A DNA stretch of 64,000 nt, taken from NCBI GenBank assembly GCA_037043015.1, contig CM073327.1:5624727-5688726 (forward strand), given 5' to 3'. This document shows, piece after piece, positions 37,286-49,115 of the stretch. The DNA is from Bryum argenteum (Eukaryota > Streptophyta > Bryopsida > Bryales > Bryaceae). The notes under the pieces are model-generated. The model saw only the letters and a list, made by a program, of their open reading frames with translations. It ran no database searches and was not told where the DNA came from. Both the position numbers and the translations under genes were made by a program. Position 1 is the first letter of the stretch; the number at the start of each line of letters is the position of its first letter.

Positions 37286-39176
37286 CTACTTCTTCCTTCG
37301 CGAACTAACTCCGTGCTTCGGCCGCTTTAGTGGTGTCGCTGCGATACGTCCTGCCTTTACTCTCTTGCCCGTGTCGGTGATCACGTACTCGTCCTCGCTG
37401 GAGTCAGTCTCGTCCCCGCTCTTCAACTCTTCCTCTTCGGAATGCTCGAGGCCGATGTCGTGAAGCTTCTGCGCCCCGGGAGACTTCTCGTATTCCTCGG
37501 CCGTAAGCTTTCTCTTCGCGGTGCGCGTATTCTTGGCCGGCGAGTCTGCTGGGGCGGGTGCATCCGACTCCGTCTTCACCTTCGCCTTGCCCTTCGTGTT
37601 GGTCGGATCGAGGGCCCGCATCCGTCCTCGCTGGATCCGGCCGGGGTCTTGGCCGGAGTAGAAGTGAAGGCCGGCATCACTACCTCCTTCATCTGCTCCC
37701 GGACGGCGTCGAGTAGTATCTTGACCTCGGCGTTGCTCTTCTCTACTTTCGTGGCGTACGTCTTCGCCGCCAAGAGGAATTTCTTGAATGTCTCCGCCTT
37801 GAAAACCTCCGACTCCAGGATTCCGGCCTCGAACAAGTTCGCCCTCTGCAGCACTTCGGCCGGAACCTCGCAGATTTCCACGAGCTTTACGACCTGCTCG
37901 TTTGCCGTGATTACGGCCTGCCTTCCGACCAGGAGTTCTTCCTCCCTTCTCCTGACCGTCTCGCGAAGACGTCTATTCTCCAGGATTAGCTTGGTCACTT
38001 GCTTCTCCGTCTGTCGGAACTGCTCCTCGTCCGGTTTGGAGTCCCACTTCTGTTTGACCTCCAGCAACGTCTTTACTCCAAATTCTTGGCATAGCTTCGC
38101 CAGCATTTCTTGGTAGAGGAAGTACTGGCACCTGGCTTCCGTGAAGTGGTGCCATGCTCGCCTCATGGGATCCGGGTGATTGGCGGACGGACTGAGAGGT
38201 GGGGGAAGTCGGGGGTCGTTCGGATTCATGGGGTTCTCCCAATCGGCCGTAACTTCCCCTCATCCACCGGCCTCGAGGTTGTCCCCTCTCGATCGAGTTC
38301 GGCCTCGGTCGGGTTCGTGGGAGGGGACGGGGACGGAAGGATGATTACCTGCGACGCGCGTCCGGCGTGGGGTTGCCTCCGGGCCGGCTCCTCACAGTGC
38401 GTCGGGTGGAACGTCCCCTTCAATCGATCCGACCTCGTCGTCCTCCTCTTCCGAGTATACGGCCTGGCTATCCGTACTCTCCTCGACTCGAACACGCCGT
38501 TGTTTTGCGGCGGCAGTAGCGATCTCATAATTCGACTCCTCCTCATCCGTCGACACCTCCTCCTTCTTATGCAGTGGTAAAGAAAAGGAGTAATAGGGCT
38601 AGGACGGGTTTTACCTACGTTTTCCATAAGCCGGGCGACTAAGTCGCGGATGATCATCCCCCGATCCGTCTCCCGTTCGCGCGCAAGGAGCCCGGGGCGG
38701 TGTTGGCCAGCCAAATGCGGTGATCCGGTGCGGCTTCTCTCCGTGAATAATCGGCGCCAAAAACTTGATGACGGCACGCTCCTCGGTTCTTGCAATCCTC
38801 GATCGAGTAGCCATTGTGCTTGTGTGGATCCCGTGGACGCCTTTCTTCGCCCACTTGTGTTTCCGGCCGCACAACCCTACCCGTTGTTTACGGTCGGGCC
38901 GTAAACAGCTCTCGATCTTCGGCCGTCCGAGGAATCCGGCTTCCCTCTAACCGTCCCCTCGAACTGATTTGGCGCTCCGACCTTGATCTCGCGAACCATC
39001 TCCGCGTCGCGCAATCCCCAGGGCGTATCCAGCAAGCCGGCTAACCCCATCCTCTCGAGGTCTTCCGTCAAGGACTTCTTCTCATTCTCCTCGATCGGAA
39101 TACACGGCGATACGAGCTTGATGGAAATCTTCGGCTCTTCTTGCTCCTGAGCGGAAGCGGACGCCGTTCCTGCCAT
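37286..39176 (-). pseudogene. LTR-encoded ORF (copy in the 3' LTR), frameshifted
   Basis: Starts ATG at 39176, ~165 bases after a TATA-like CTTATA complement, and ends at 37286. The frame moves between open pieces 39176-38877, 38874-38611, 38229-37576 and 37621-37286. Visible parts, N to C: SLTEDLERMGLAGLL; KHKWAKK then IKFLAPIIHGEKPHRIT; an acidic stretch; a coiled coil (EEQFRQTEKQVTKLILENRRL...); and a basic tail (GKRVKAGRIAATPLKRPKHG) that looks like a nuclear localisation signal. I do not recognise a domain; a link to Athila-type extra ORFs is possible but unproven. Being inside an LTR, it exists twice per element. Confidence 0.65.
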
Positions 39177-39338
39177 CGGAAAGAAGTGTGCAAGGAAATA
39201 GAGAGTCGGCGGGCTGAGGTCGGCCAGTGGGCCGGATCACAGCTAAGGACGGAAAGCAGAAGGACGGAGGGGAGGAGCGCAAGACGACAAAGGCGCGAGA
39301 AAAACGAGGAGGCGGTGGCGACAGGGCGGACGGGTTGC

Positions 39339-39344
39339 CTTATA
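39339..39344 (-). promoter_or_regulatory. Candidate LTR TATA box (3' LTR)
   Basis: Minus strand reads CGATATAAGGC. It lies ~165 bases before the LTR ORF start; the same site is at 48743-48748 in the other LTR. Transcription from here would place the ORF first in the element's RNA. Confidence 0.5.
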
Positions 39345-39708
39345 TCGAGGGGGCGGAGTTAAGTCCGACCATCATGACATGGTCCGCCGCCATAATTGTC
39401 CTCCCGTGCGGAGTCGCCTTCTAGATTTCTTGCCATTATTAAATTCTTCGCCACTCCGTCCTTCACCGCCATCATAACTCCTAATCCGTCTTGACGACAA
39501 AGACGCCCTAGCCGGACGGGGGCGAGTGCGGATTGGCAAATCCGTCCTACTTAACATAACTAGAGTTTAACTAATTCCTTTATTTGTAAAAACGTAATTG
39601 CCTTATAGTATACGGCTTAGCAAATACATAGGTCGGATTCTAGACACTATACTTATTCTTAATGCGCATTAGAACATAATGGCCAAAATCGAAAAAACGG
39701 GTCCGACA

Positions 39709-39720
39709 TTACCCCCTTTT
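39709..39720 (-). other. Polypurine tract
   Basis: Minus strand AAAAGGGGGTAA directly against the LTR edge TGTCGG: the expected site for priming plus-strand DNA synthesis. Confidence 0.85.
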
Positions 39721-40069
39721 CAATTGTGAAGCGTCTCGCGAACACTTAGTCGTATTCGAACTTTCGTCCGAAAAAGCTATGCTGGTTGTACTTTTTGACC
39801 TCGATCCATTCACCCTTGTGTCCGGTGATTTCCGCTCGGGTCGGCTAAGCGCAATGAGCCGTTTGTGTAGACGTCTGCACTCGATAAGGACCCATCCACC
39901 TTGTGTGAAGCTTGCCCGAAATTCTTTATGGCGGTTGTCATACAACAATCTGAGTCCTCCCGGTCGGATATTGTGGTCGTTTGGAATCCGGCCGTCATGA
40001 TCCGACTTGCGCTTCGTGCATGCTGCGTCGTTTGCTCTAATGCTTCCCTTCTTGCCTCTTCCCGGATCC

Positions 40070-43000
40070 TCAATGGCCAGAGTCTTGTTTCCGGATTCTC
40101 CACCAAGGGCGGATCGGCCGCGAGCACCTGTGCGTCTCCACCTCCATTTCTATGCCATGCAACACTTCTTGTCCAAACACGAGAAAATAGGGCGACTTAC
40201 CAGTCGTCTTTTTCTCGACCGTGTTGTATGCGTGGATGGCCGAAGGGAGCTTCTGGTCCCAATCCGTCTTATGAGCGGAAACCATCTTGTTCAACATCTT
40301 GCCTACAATGCCGTTTGCACGCTCCGTGAGGCCGTTTGCTCGTGGGTTGTGCGGAGTTGTTTTGCGATGCTTGATGTAGTACTTCTCCGTTATGTTTTTG
40401 ATGACATCGTTGAGAAAGTGAAGTCGCGATCACTCACCTCGGCTCGGTGTTCAAACGCATCATGATGTTTTCAAAGAGAAACTGTGCGGCCGTCCTGGCG
40501 TCATTCCGTCCTGTTGCCTTTGCCTCCACCCATTTGGTTGAGTAGTCCGTTGCCAGAATGATATACCTTCGTTGCCGAACGGTGACCGGACTAATGGGGC
40601 CGATGAAGTCAATGCCCCATTTCTCAAATGGCGCCAATGTATTATTGGTGTTAGCGGCCGTGATTTTTGAATGAGGTGTGCCCGTCTGCGGCACCGGTCG
40701 CAGCGCGAGATACATATTTCTTAACGTCCCCGCGTACTAGTCAGGCCACGCGATTATCCGGCTGTCGGATCCGGCCAATGGTTGATACTGCTGCCAAATG
40801 TCCCCCGGACGGTCCTGAATGCAGCTCTCGGATCACCGTCCTCCTGTCTTTGATTTCGACGCAGCGCCGCAGCACCTCATCTGCACCCATTTTGAACAAC
40901 ACCCCATCTATCATAGTGAAAGGTGCCATTTGGTGCACAAACACGCTCTTCTCCTCTCTTGTCATCCCGGCCGGGTACTTCTGTTGTGTGAGGAAATCAA
41001 TTGTTTGCTGGAATTCGGACTGGTGCTCGTCCTGTACTCTGTGTACGTTGACCAATCCGTCCTCCTGCAAGAACTCGTCTGGAAACTCTGCCCGGAGGTC
41101 GGAAATTGCTTCCTTGCCTCGCTGTCTGGAGAGGAAGTCGGCATTGACGTTGGCCTTGCCGGCTTTCACTTTGACCTCGTAGTCAAATTCCTGGAGGAGG
41201 AGAATCCACCTTGCAATCCGTCCTGACAGATCCGGCTTGTTGACCAAGTACTTCAATGAATCATGGTCAGTATGGAAGATCACATGGTACCCAAGCAGAT
41301 AATGCCTGAATTTCTTGCAAGCATATACTACGGCCAAAGCTTCACACTCTGTAGTAGTATACTTACGCTCGGCCGGACTCATCTGCCGGCTTGCATAGTA
41401 GATCGGATACTCCTTTTTCTCGTCGTCGGCCTGCCATAGGATTGCCCCTACGCACCAGCCGGATGCATCCAGCGTGACATGGAATGGTTTGTCCCAGTCC
41501 GGAGTTGAGAGGACGGGTGCTGAAGTGAGCTTGAGCTTGAGTTTTTCGAAGGCGTCCTGTCGGACGTCCGTCCAGGTGAACTCCGTCTCCTTTTTCAGCA
41601 GCTCCGTGAGGGGTGTGGCCAGTTGCGCGTAGCTATGGATGAAACGCCTGTAGTACCCCACGCATCCTAGGAATCCACGTACTTCCTTCACGTTTGTAGG
41701 TGCCACCAGCGCAAGTATTGCCCTGACCTTGTCAATGTCCACTTGGATTCCGTCCTGGCTGACCACATGTCCAAGCAACAGGCCGGATAGCATTCCGAAA
41801 AAACACTTACCCGGATGGAGCTTCAGTCCTGTTTCTCTGCATCTCTGGAACGTCCTCCGCAGGTAGCTGAGGTGATCCGTCCTTGAGCTGAAGACGGCAA
41901 AGTCGTCTATGAACACCTCTAGGAAGTGCCGAAGAAAGTCTCTGAAGATGTCCATCATGAGGCGCTGAAACGTCCCTGGTGCATTGCATAACCCAAATGG
42001 CATGCGATTGAATGCAAACGTCCCCCACTCTGTTGTGAACGTTGTTTTCAGCTGATCCTCCTTCCTGATTACGACCTGGTTGTACCCTGAGAATCCGTCC
42101 AGGAAGCTGTAGTATTCCCGTCCTGCTACATGATCTAAGATGATGTCCGTGAACGGGATCGGGAAGTGGTCCTTCTTAGTTGCTGCGTTTAACTTGCGGA
42201 AGTCCTGGCACACCCGGATTTTGACCTTCCCGTCCGCTCCGACCTTCTTTGGCACCACTACAATAGGTGACACCCACTCCGAGTTGTCCACCGGATAAAT
42301 GAATCCGGCCTCGAGGAGTTTATCAATTTCGTCCTTCACCATGAGTGAGTATTTCGGATTCAGCCGGTACTGCCTCTGCCTCACCGGAGTGGCTCCGTCC
42401 TCGAGGTCTATTCGATGTTCCCCCAGCCAGGCCGGAATGCCCCTGAGGTCGGATGGCGCCCATGCGAACACGTCCTGGAATTCCCTCAATGTCTTTATGT
42501 ACGCAGTCCTCTCCTCTTCCATCATGGACTTGCCCAAAAAGAAGAATTTTCCCTCTATCACCTCCGTCTTCTCGTAATCATTGGGGTTTACAATGGATTT
42601 TACCTTATCCACTGCTGCCTCTTCTGGATCTGGAAGTAGGTTGGACCATGTCCGTCCTACTTTGCCAATGCTCAACCCAACTGGTGGTAGAAGGCCGTCC
42701 GAGATTTGCTGTCGAACCCATTTTGCAGTTAACTGCACGCTTGCTTCTCCCAGCGACCTATCCTCTGCTGGTTGATACACGGCCTCGGCCGTGTTGGCTT
42801 CTTCCTCATTTACGACCGGGTACGGAAACTTCAGGTCATCCTCTGTCAGCCTGTCAATTGGGCTGACAAAATAGCTTGAAACTTCATCGTCTTCCTCCTC
42901 CGGCCCTGACCAGTCTGTCGTGTACCCGTCCGAGCTAGCCGTCTCCCCCATCTTAGAGACTGCCTCCCAAGGAATCCGTACGGACGGCTTGCCGATGACG

Positions 43001-43563
43001 AACTCTCTTGCTCCCCAGTCAACCAGTGCTTTTGACAAATACAACCACGGCCTTCCCAGCAGTATGGGGAACGGTTGCCCAATGCCGACCCTGATGATGA
43101 CGAAGTTGAGCAAGTACGTGAACTTGCTGATTCTGACGGGTACGAGTGATAACCGTCCTACTGGAATCACCCTCGTCTGATCGGCCATTCTGAGTACTTG
43201 CTTGGTCGGTTCGAAGTTTGTGAAGCCGATTTCGTGTGCAGTGTCTTCCAGCATTATGTTGACACCGGACCCCCCGTCTACTGGAACTTTCTTGATCATG
43301 CAGCCCTCCACTTCAACTTCAATTTCCGGAGCTCCATGATCTTCCGTCCCCGTGTAGTTTACGGTTGCCACGGCCGGAAGTTTGATCCGACGTTGACGCT
43401 TCTTCGTCCAAGCGTCCTTGAGCAGCTTTTGATAATTAATATTATCATGCAGCAATTGCCCAAATGTGACGTTCGCCATCTGATTCTTAATGTCCTGGAC
43501 TATGTCGTATTCGTCCACCTTCAAACGAGGACTAATCACGATGGGGACGTCATTGAACTTCAC
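40070..43563 (-). pseudogene. pol: Pol: protease, reverse transcriptase, RNase H, integrase (integrase frameshifted)
   Basis: A 940-codon open stretch (43563-40741). Protease near residue 95 has VDGGSGVNIM, with DGG in place of the usual DTG/DSG. Reverse transcriptase contains PFGLCNAPGTFQRLM and the catalytic FIDDFAVF. RNase H contains TLDASGWCVGAIL, ECEALAVVYACKKFRHYL and TDHDSLKYLV. The integrase zinc finger begins (LHSGPSGGHL) but the frame is lost at about 40741. It resumes at 40715-40434 (FEKWGIDFIGPI, first Asp), then shifts again near 40395. The second Asp (SDRDFTF) and Glu (GLTERANG) are visible in separate frames, and the last piece is 40297-40070. Lineage chromodomain not seen. Role: copying and inserting the element. 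Confidence 0.9.
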
Positions 43564-45498
43564 CTTTGTTCGCCGGTGATTCCGTCCTCGGTACCGCCCT
43601 GCTCCTCTTCATCGGCTATGTCACCTAACGAGTCCCTGATTTCTGCACTAATATCTACGTCTAATGCACTTGCTTCCACCCCCTTTTCAAAGGTGGCCGT
43701 ACTGTCAACTACTGGGACGGGTGGATTATCTGAATCCGTCCCGGTGTCTTGCTTCTCTTTGGATCTCCTCTTGCTTCTCCTATTTTTCCTACGACTATGG
43801 CGTGACTCTTTCTGCGTGGAGCTGCGGGTGGCCACTCTGAATACGTCCTCTCCGTCCGCCTGCTCCACAACCAAACATCATTTATCCGGCCTTTCCGTCC
43901 CGGCCGTATGCGCGTGGTTGAGGCCGGTCTGCTCTCTCGGTAAGATCTGGACGTGTTTGACCGGTGCTTTCTGAACTTCCGGCTCCGGGCAATCCTTTGC
44001 TACGTGTCCCCACTTTCCGCAATTTTGACACGGTAGTGGTAGCGGAGCTCCTCCTCCCACTTCCTTCTTCCATGGGCAATTATTTGCATAATGTTCCCCA
44101 CTGCCACAGGAAGCAGAATCCGACCTGTGTGCGTGGCCCAGTGTACGTGGTTGGAGTCGCTTGCCCAGCCGTCCGGGGTACTGTGGCCGGCCTCGCCTGA
44201 GGTTTACCTCTGCCGTACGATTGTTGAATCTGAAAAACCAGCTCGTCCATCTCTGCTGATTCTTCATCTTGCCATACGTCCTCCTCCGTGACGTACCGGA
44301 CGTTCTTGACACGTTTTGGGCATTCTGTAGCAAAATGCCCCTGCCCACCGCACAAGACGCAGAACACATTTGCCCTGGAGACCGGAATCATCTTCCTTGG
44401 TTTCCGCTCTTCTGCGAGATTAACTCTGATGGCTTCAAGAGTCTCCTGGATGCCTTTTAACGTCTTCTTTGATTCGTCATCTTCCTTTTTTACCTTTGAT
44501 GCACAGCGTGCACTACGCTCCCGCTCCAATCTGAGGTCTTTGCACTTGTGCGGTCGTCTTGACGATTCCGGCCTCCTCTCTGGGGAAGAGGATTCCGGCT
44601 CTGAGTCGTATTCAGATCCGGTCTCGCTGTCACTTCCCGGCTCTGATTCATCCGAACTCCTATGCCGTCTTCCTCTGCGTCGTGCTGCCTCTTTTTCTTT
44701 CTCTTTCTTCTTCTCAGCCTTGAGGACGGATGTTCGTAGATTTGCAGAATTTTCATAATTCTGAGCGGACTCCATAGCTTCGCGTAGTGTGACCGGCCTG
44801 GTTTGGCGGATCTGGAATCCCATCTCTTCCGGCAATCCGGCCACATACCAAGCAATCTGAATCTTAGGGGCGACATTGTCCGTCAACTTCTGGATCAGCG
44901 CCTTCACTCGCTGGCCGTACTTCCGGACTGTCTCATCCGACCTGAGGTAGATCTTGCTGAGTTGCCCCAACGCACGGTCTTCTCCTCCGGCCTCTCTGAA
45001 AGTTCGCAAGAACAATGGAATGAGCGTATTCCAATTTGTTCTTTCTGCTACCTCCAGATCTTGATACCACCTCAGTGCTTCTCCTTTCAACAATCCTTGA
45101 AAAATCCGATGTTTAGAATCCGGAGTCTCTTCGTTAGCATTCGCTGTGGCCTCAAATTCGCCATACCAATCATCCACGTCCGTTTTCCCAGTTCCTCTGA
45201 ACTGTTTGTATTTTAGCCGGTTGTGGGTTGCCATCTCGACCGCTTCTTGTTCCGGCTCCCTCCTTCCCGCCTGTTCGGGATCCGGAACCAAGAAGGTTAC
45301 TTCCGGCGCTGATTCTTCTATTCTTGTGTTCACCGTCCTCCCGTCCAAGGACACGTACACAATACCTCCTTCCTCTCGTGAACTGGATGCCGCGTTCGTA
45401 CGTAGGACGGCTGCTGGAGTACTCACACCTTCCGACCTTCTAGCACCAATCCGGACAGACCTCCTTACGTCCTGCACCTCTTGTGCCTTCTGACTCAT
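43560..45498 (-). pseudogene. gag: Gag with CCHC zinc knuckles, frameshifted
   Basis: ATG at 45498 (MSQKAQEV). The capsid-like region contains FRGTGKTDVDDWYGEFEA, a GEALRWYQDL motif typical of plant gypsy Gag, and LSKIYLRSDETVRKYGQRV. A charged KE/RS-rich linker follows. The first knuckle CVLCGGQGHFATEC is in this frame, which ends at 44080. Two more Cys/His knuckles (CGSGEHYANNC and CQNCGKWGHVAKDC) are in another frame (44369-43878). A third open piece, 43874-43560, leads to the protease. At least two frameshifts therefore separate Gag from Pol; one might be programmed in live relatives but not both. Gag packages the RNA and forms the particle. Confidence 0.85.
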
Positions 45499-45671
45499 AA
45501 AGAAGTAACTAGGTAACTCTCTAGTACTTCCTTTACAACAATGGAAACCGACCTGCACTTGCAGCTTCTGTATCTACGCAGAACTATCCTCACAAGTAGG
45601 CCGGATAAAGAATACGTCCTATCCGAATCCGTCCTCACGTACTAACACTACCACTCGGACAGTTGTTAGAA

Positions 45672-45689
45672 TCCCCGGCAGCGGCGCCA
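45672..45689 (-). other. Primer binding site for tRNA-Asp
   Basis: Minus strand TGGCGCCGCTGCCGGGGA matches the complement of the 3' end of plant tRNA-Asp (GTC) at 17 of 18 bases. It lies 12 bases inside the LTR edge at 45702. Confidence 0.9.
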
Positions 45690-46699
45690 AGAATTTTTAC
45701 ATGTCGGATGCCATGTATTCACTTTATCTTCCCTTACACGTTTATTGGTGTAAAACCCGTGTTCAGGTGACTCGTGTATCGTTCCAGGGATTCTGTGAAG
45801 TGACCAAGACAAGTAGTGCTAAAACAACCAAACCCACAAACGTTTCTAGTCCCAACTTATGTTTTAGCCTTGCAGGGCAAGGGTATCCCTTTGCAAGAGG
45901 GGATGCACAAAGACTCTTTCCCTTATGTTTATCGTGGCGGAAACTTCCACACTTAGACTCTACACACACACACATACTAAGGCACACATTACGTCCTCAC
46001 AACTAATCCGTCCTATCCGTCCGAACTAGCAGGTCACGCAGGCCGTCCTGGTTACCCTATCACCCTTACTACCATGACGGACTCCAAGAGCTCCGAATCC
46101 GGCTAGAAGACGTCTACACGTATTCTGGTCACGTACTGCGCTTGATCCGTCCTCTGAGACTACAGAGGAACCCAAGTCTGTGGCAACTGGAGGTCGGATT
46201 GGAATCCGGCCTCACACACTCTACTCCCAGACCCTCCCAGACCGTAAGTGTTTACCACAGCAGTTTCCCTCTCCCAGACACCTAGACCAGTTCAAGACAC
46301 AAGGTACTCAAGAATACGCCCAACCCGACTTCAATTCCACAGAAACGATCTAACAAAGAATCCGGATTCCTAACTCCCAACTCACCACACACAAGGTAGA
46401 TCCGGCTTTCCAAGCACTCAACTGAAAAGGAGACAGGGAAATGATCACACCGAGTATGCGCTTAAGAAGGTTCGATTAACACTCAAGCAAGGAATGTTTT
46501 AGGTGGCCAAACTTCCACCTATAAGTACTTCTAAGTCAACGACTTAGATCCCTAACTGGATTGCGGCGCCGACCTACCAGGTCTACTCCTCAAAAAGCGG
46601 CACGCAATCCCAAAAAGAAAACACTATACTGGCCTAGGACGGATACCAATCCGACCTCCTAACCCTGGCCGTCCTTTGACTGCCGGCCCCTAAGACGTC

Positions 46700-48584
46700 C
46701 TACTTCTTCCTTCGCGAACTAACTCCGTGCTTCGGCCGCTTTAGTGGTGTCGCTGCGATACGTCCTGCCTTTACTCTCTTGCCCGTGTCGGTGATCACGT
46801 ACTCGTCCTCGCTGGAGTCAGTCTCGTCCCCGCTCTTCAACTCTTCCTCTTCGGAATGCTCGAGGCCGATGTCGTGAAGCTTCTGCGCCCCGGGAGACTT
46901 CTCGTATTCCTCGGCCGTAAGCTTTCTCTTCGCGGTGCGCGTATTCTTGGCCGGCGAGTCTGCTGGGGCGGGTGCATCCGACTCCGTCTTCACCTTCGCC
47001 TTGCCCTTCGTGTTGGTCGGACTGGAGGGCCCAGCATCCGTCCTCGCTGGATCCGGCCGCGGGGTCTTGGCCGGAGTAGAAGTGAAGGCCGGCATTACTA
47101 CCTCCTTCATCTGCTCCCGGACGGCGTCGAGTAGTATCTTGACCTCGGCGTTGCTCTTCTCTACTTTCGTGGCGTACGTCTTCGCCGCCAAGAGGAATTT
47201 CTTGAATGTCTCCGCCTTGAAAACCTCCGACTCCAGGATTCCGGCCTCGAACAAGTTCGCCCTCTGCAGCACTTCGGCCGGAACCTCGCAGATTTCCACG
47301 AGCTTTACGACCTGCTCGTTTGCCGTGATTACGGCCTGCCTTCCGACCAGGAGTTCTTCCTCCCTTCTCCTGACCGTCTCGCGAAGACGTCTATTCTCCA
47401 GGATTAGCTTGGTCACTTGCTTCTCCGTCTGTCGGAACTGCTCCTCGTCCGGTTTGGAGTCCCACTTCTGTTTGACCTCCAGCAACGTCTTTACTCCAAA
47501 TTCTTGGCATAGCTTCGCCAGCATTTCTTGGTAGAGGAAATGCGGCACCAGCTTCCGTGAAGTGGTGCCATGCTCGCCTCATGGGATCCGGGTGATTGGC
47601 GGACGGACTGAGAGGTGGGGGAAGTCGGGGGTCGTTCGGATTCATGGGGTTCTCCCAATCGGCCGTAACTTCCCCCTCATCCACCGGCCTCGAGGTTGTC
47701 CCCTCTCGATCGAGTTCCGGCCTCGGTCGGGTTCGTGGGAGGGGGACGGGGACGGAAGGATGATTACCTGCGACGCGTCCGCCAAGGGTTGCCTCCGGGC
47801 CGGCTCCTGCAGTGCGTCGGGTGGAACGTCCCCTTCAATCGATCCGACCTCGTCGTCCTCCTCTTCCGAGTATACGGCCTGGCTATCCGTACTCTCCTCT
47901 CGACTCGAACACGCCGTTGTTTTGCGGCGGCGGTAGCGATCTCATAATTCGACTCCTCCTCATCCGTCGGCACCTCCTCCTTCTTATGCGGTGGTAAAGA
48001 AAAGGAGTAATAGGGCTAGGACGGGTTTTACCTACGTTTTCCATGGCCCGGGCGACTAAGTCGCGGATGATCATCCCCGATCCGTCTCCCGTTCGCGCGC
48101 GCAGGAGCCCCGGGCGGTGTTGGCCAGGCCGTGCGGTGATCCGGTGCGGCTTCTCTCCGTGAATAATCGGCGCCAAAAACTTGATGACGGCGCTCCCTCG
48201 GTTCTTGCAATCCTCGATCGAGTAGCCATTGTGCTTGTGTGGATCCCCGTGGAACGCCTTCTTCGCCCACTTGTGTTTCGGCCGCACAACCCTACCCGTT
48301 GTTTACGGTCGGTAATAAACAGCTCTCGATCTTCGGCCGTCCGGAATCCGGCTTCCCTCTAACCGTCCCCTCGAATCGATTTGGCGCTCCGACCTTGATC
48401 TCGCGAACCATCTCCGCGTCGCGCAATCCCGGGCGTATCCGGCAAGCCGGCTAACCCCATCCTCTCGAGGTCTTCCGTCAAGGACTTCTTCTCATTCTCC
48501 TCGATCGGAATACACGGCGTCTGAGCTTGATGGAAATCTTCGGCTCTTCTTGCTCCCGAGCGGAAGCGGACGCGTTCTCGCCAT
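46700..48584 (-). pseudogene. LTR-encoded ORF (copy in the 5' LTR), frameshifted
   Basis: Counterpart of 37286-39176. The C-terminal 282 codons (47548-46700) are open without a break: coiled coil, DP/ST-rich hinge, acidic patch (HSEEEELKSGDETDSSEDEY) and basic tail. The N-terminal part is split over several frames and differs from the other LTR copy by many 1-3 base indels. KHKWAKKAFHGDPHKHNGYSI and IKFLAPIIHGEKPHRIT are intact pieces. ATG is expected at 48584. Confidence 0.65.
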
Positions 48585-48742
48585 CGGAAAGAAGTGTGCA
48601 AGGAAATAGAGAGTCGGCGGGGTGAGGTCGGCCGGTGGGCGGATCACGGCTAAGGACGGAAGCGAGAAGGACGGAGGGGAGGAGCGCAAGACGACAAAGG
48701 CGCAAAACGAGGAGGCGGTGGCGACAAGGGCGGACGGGTTGC

Positions 48743-48748
48743 CTTATA
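48743..48748 (-). promoter_or_regulatory. Candidate LTR TATA box (5' LTR)
   Basis: Minus strand CGATATAAGGC, 164 bases before the LTR ORF start. This copy would drive the genomic RNA. Confidence 0.5.
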
Positions 48749-49115
48749 TCGAGGGGGCGGAGTTAAGTCCGACCATCATGACATGGTCCGCCGCCATAAT
48801 TGTCCTCCCGTGCGGAGTCGCCTTCTAGATTTCTTGCCATTATTAAATTCTTCGCCACTCCGTCCTTCACCTGCCATCATAACTCCTAATCCGTCCTCTG
48901 ACAGCACGTCCTAGCCGTACGGGGACAGAGTACGGATTGGCAAATCCGTCCTACTTAACATAACTAGAGTTTAACTAATTCCTTTATTTGTAAAAACGTA
49001 ATTGCCTTATAGTATACGGCTTAGCAAATACATAGGTCGGATTCTAGACACTATACTTATTCTTAATGCGCATTAGAACATAATGGCCAAAAATCGAAAA
49101 AAACGGGGTCCGACA

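Larger units (their letters stand above)
36286..39708 (-). repeat. LTR (3' LTR of the element)
   Basis: 3423 bases, TG...CA with TGTCGG/CCGACA ends. The stretch 36286-37600 is virtually identical to the other LTR except for one CA-repeat step at about 36550. A GC-rich patch (about 37600-39320) shows many small indels against the other copy. It carries a coding region on the minus strand. Confidence 0.95.
36286..49115 (-). mobile_element. Ty3/gypsy LTR retrotransposon, full length, 12.8 kb
   Basis: Both ends are exact: TGTCGG at 36286 and CCGACA at 49115, flanked by the 5-base duplication GTGGC (36281-36285 and 49116-49120). LTRs are 36286-39708 (3423 bases) and 45702-49115 (3414 bases). Read on the minus strand the order is LTR, PBS for tRNA-Asp, gag with zinc knuckles, protease-RT-RNase H-integrase, purine tract, LTR. 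RT precedes integrase, hence Ty3/gypsy. The tRNA-Asp primer is typical of the Tat/Athila side of the family. Gag and integrase are frameshifted, so this copy is probably not autonomous, although large parts of the two LTRs are identical, meaning the insertion is young. Confidence 0.95.
45702..49115 (-). repeat. LTR (5' LTR of the element)
   Basis: 3414 bases, same ends as the other LTR. It contains a candidate TATA at 48743-48748 (minus) and the second copy of the LTR coding region. Confidence 0.95.

Noticed and set aside
37442-38116. Plus-strand 224-codon frame in the LTR and its twin at 46935-47534
   Set aside because: Antisense to the coiled-coil ORF, which has the better composition and runs in the direction of gag-pol.
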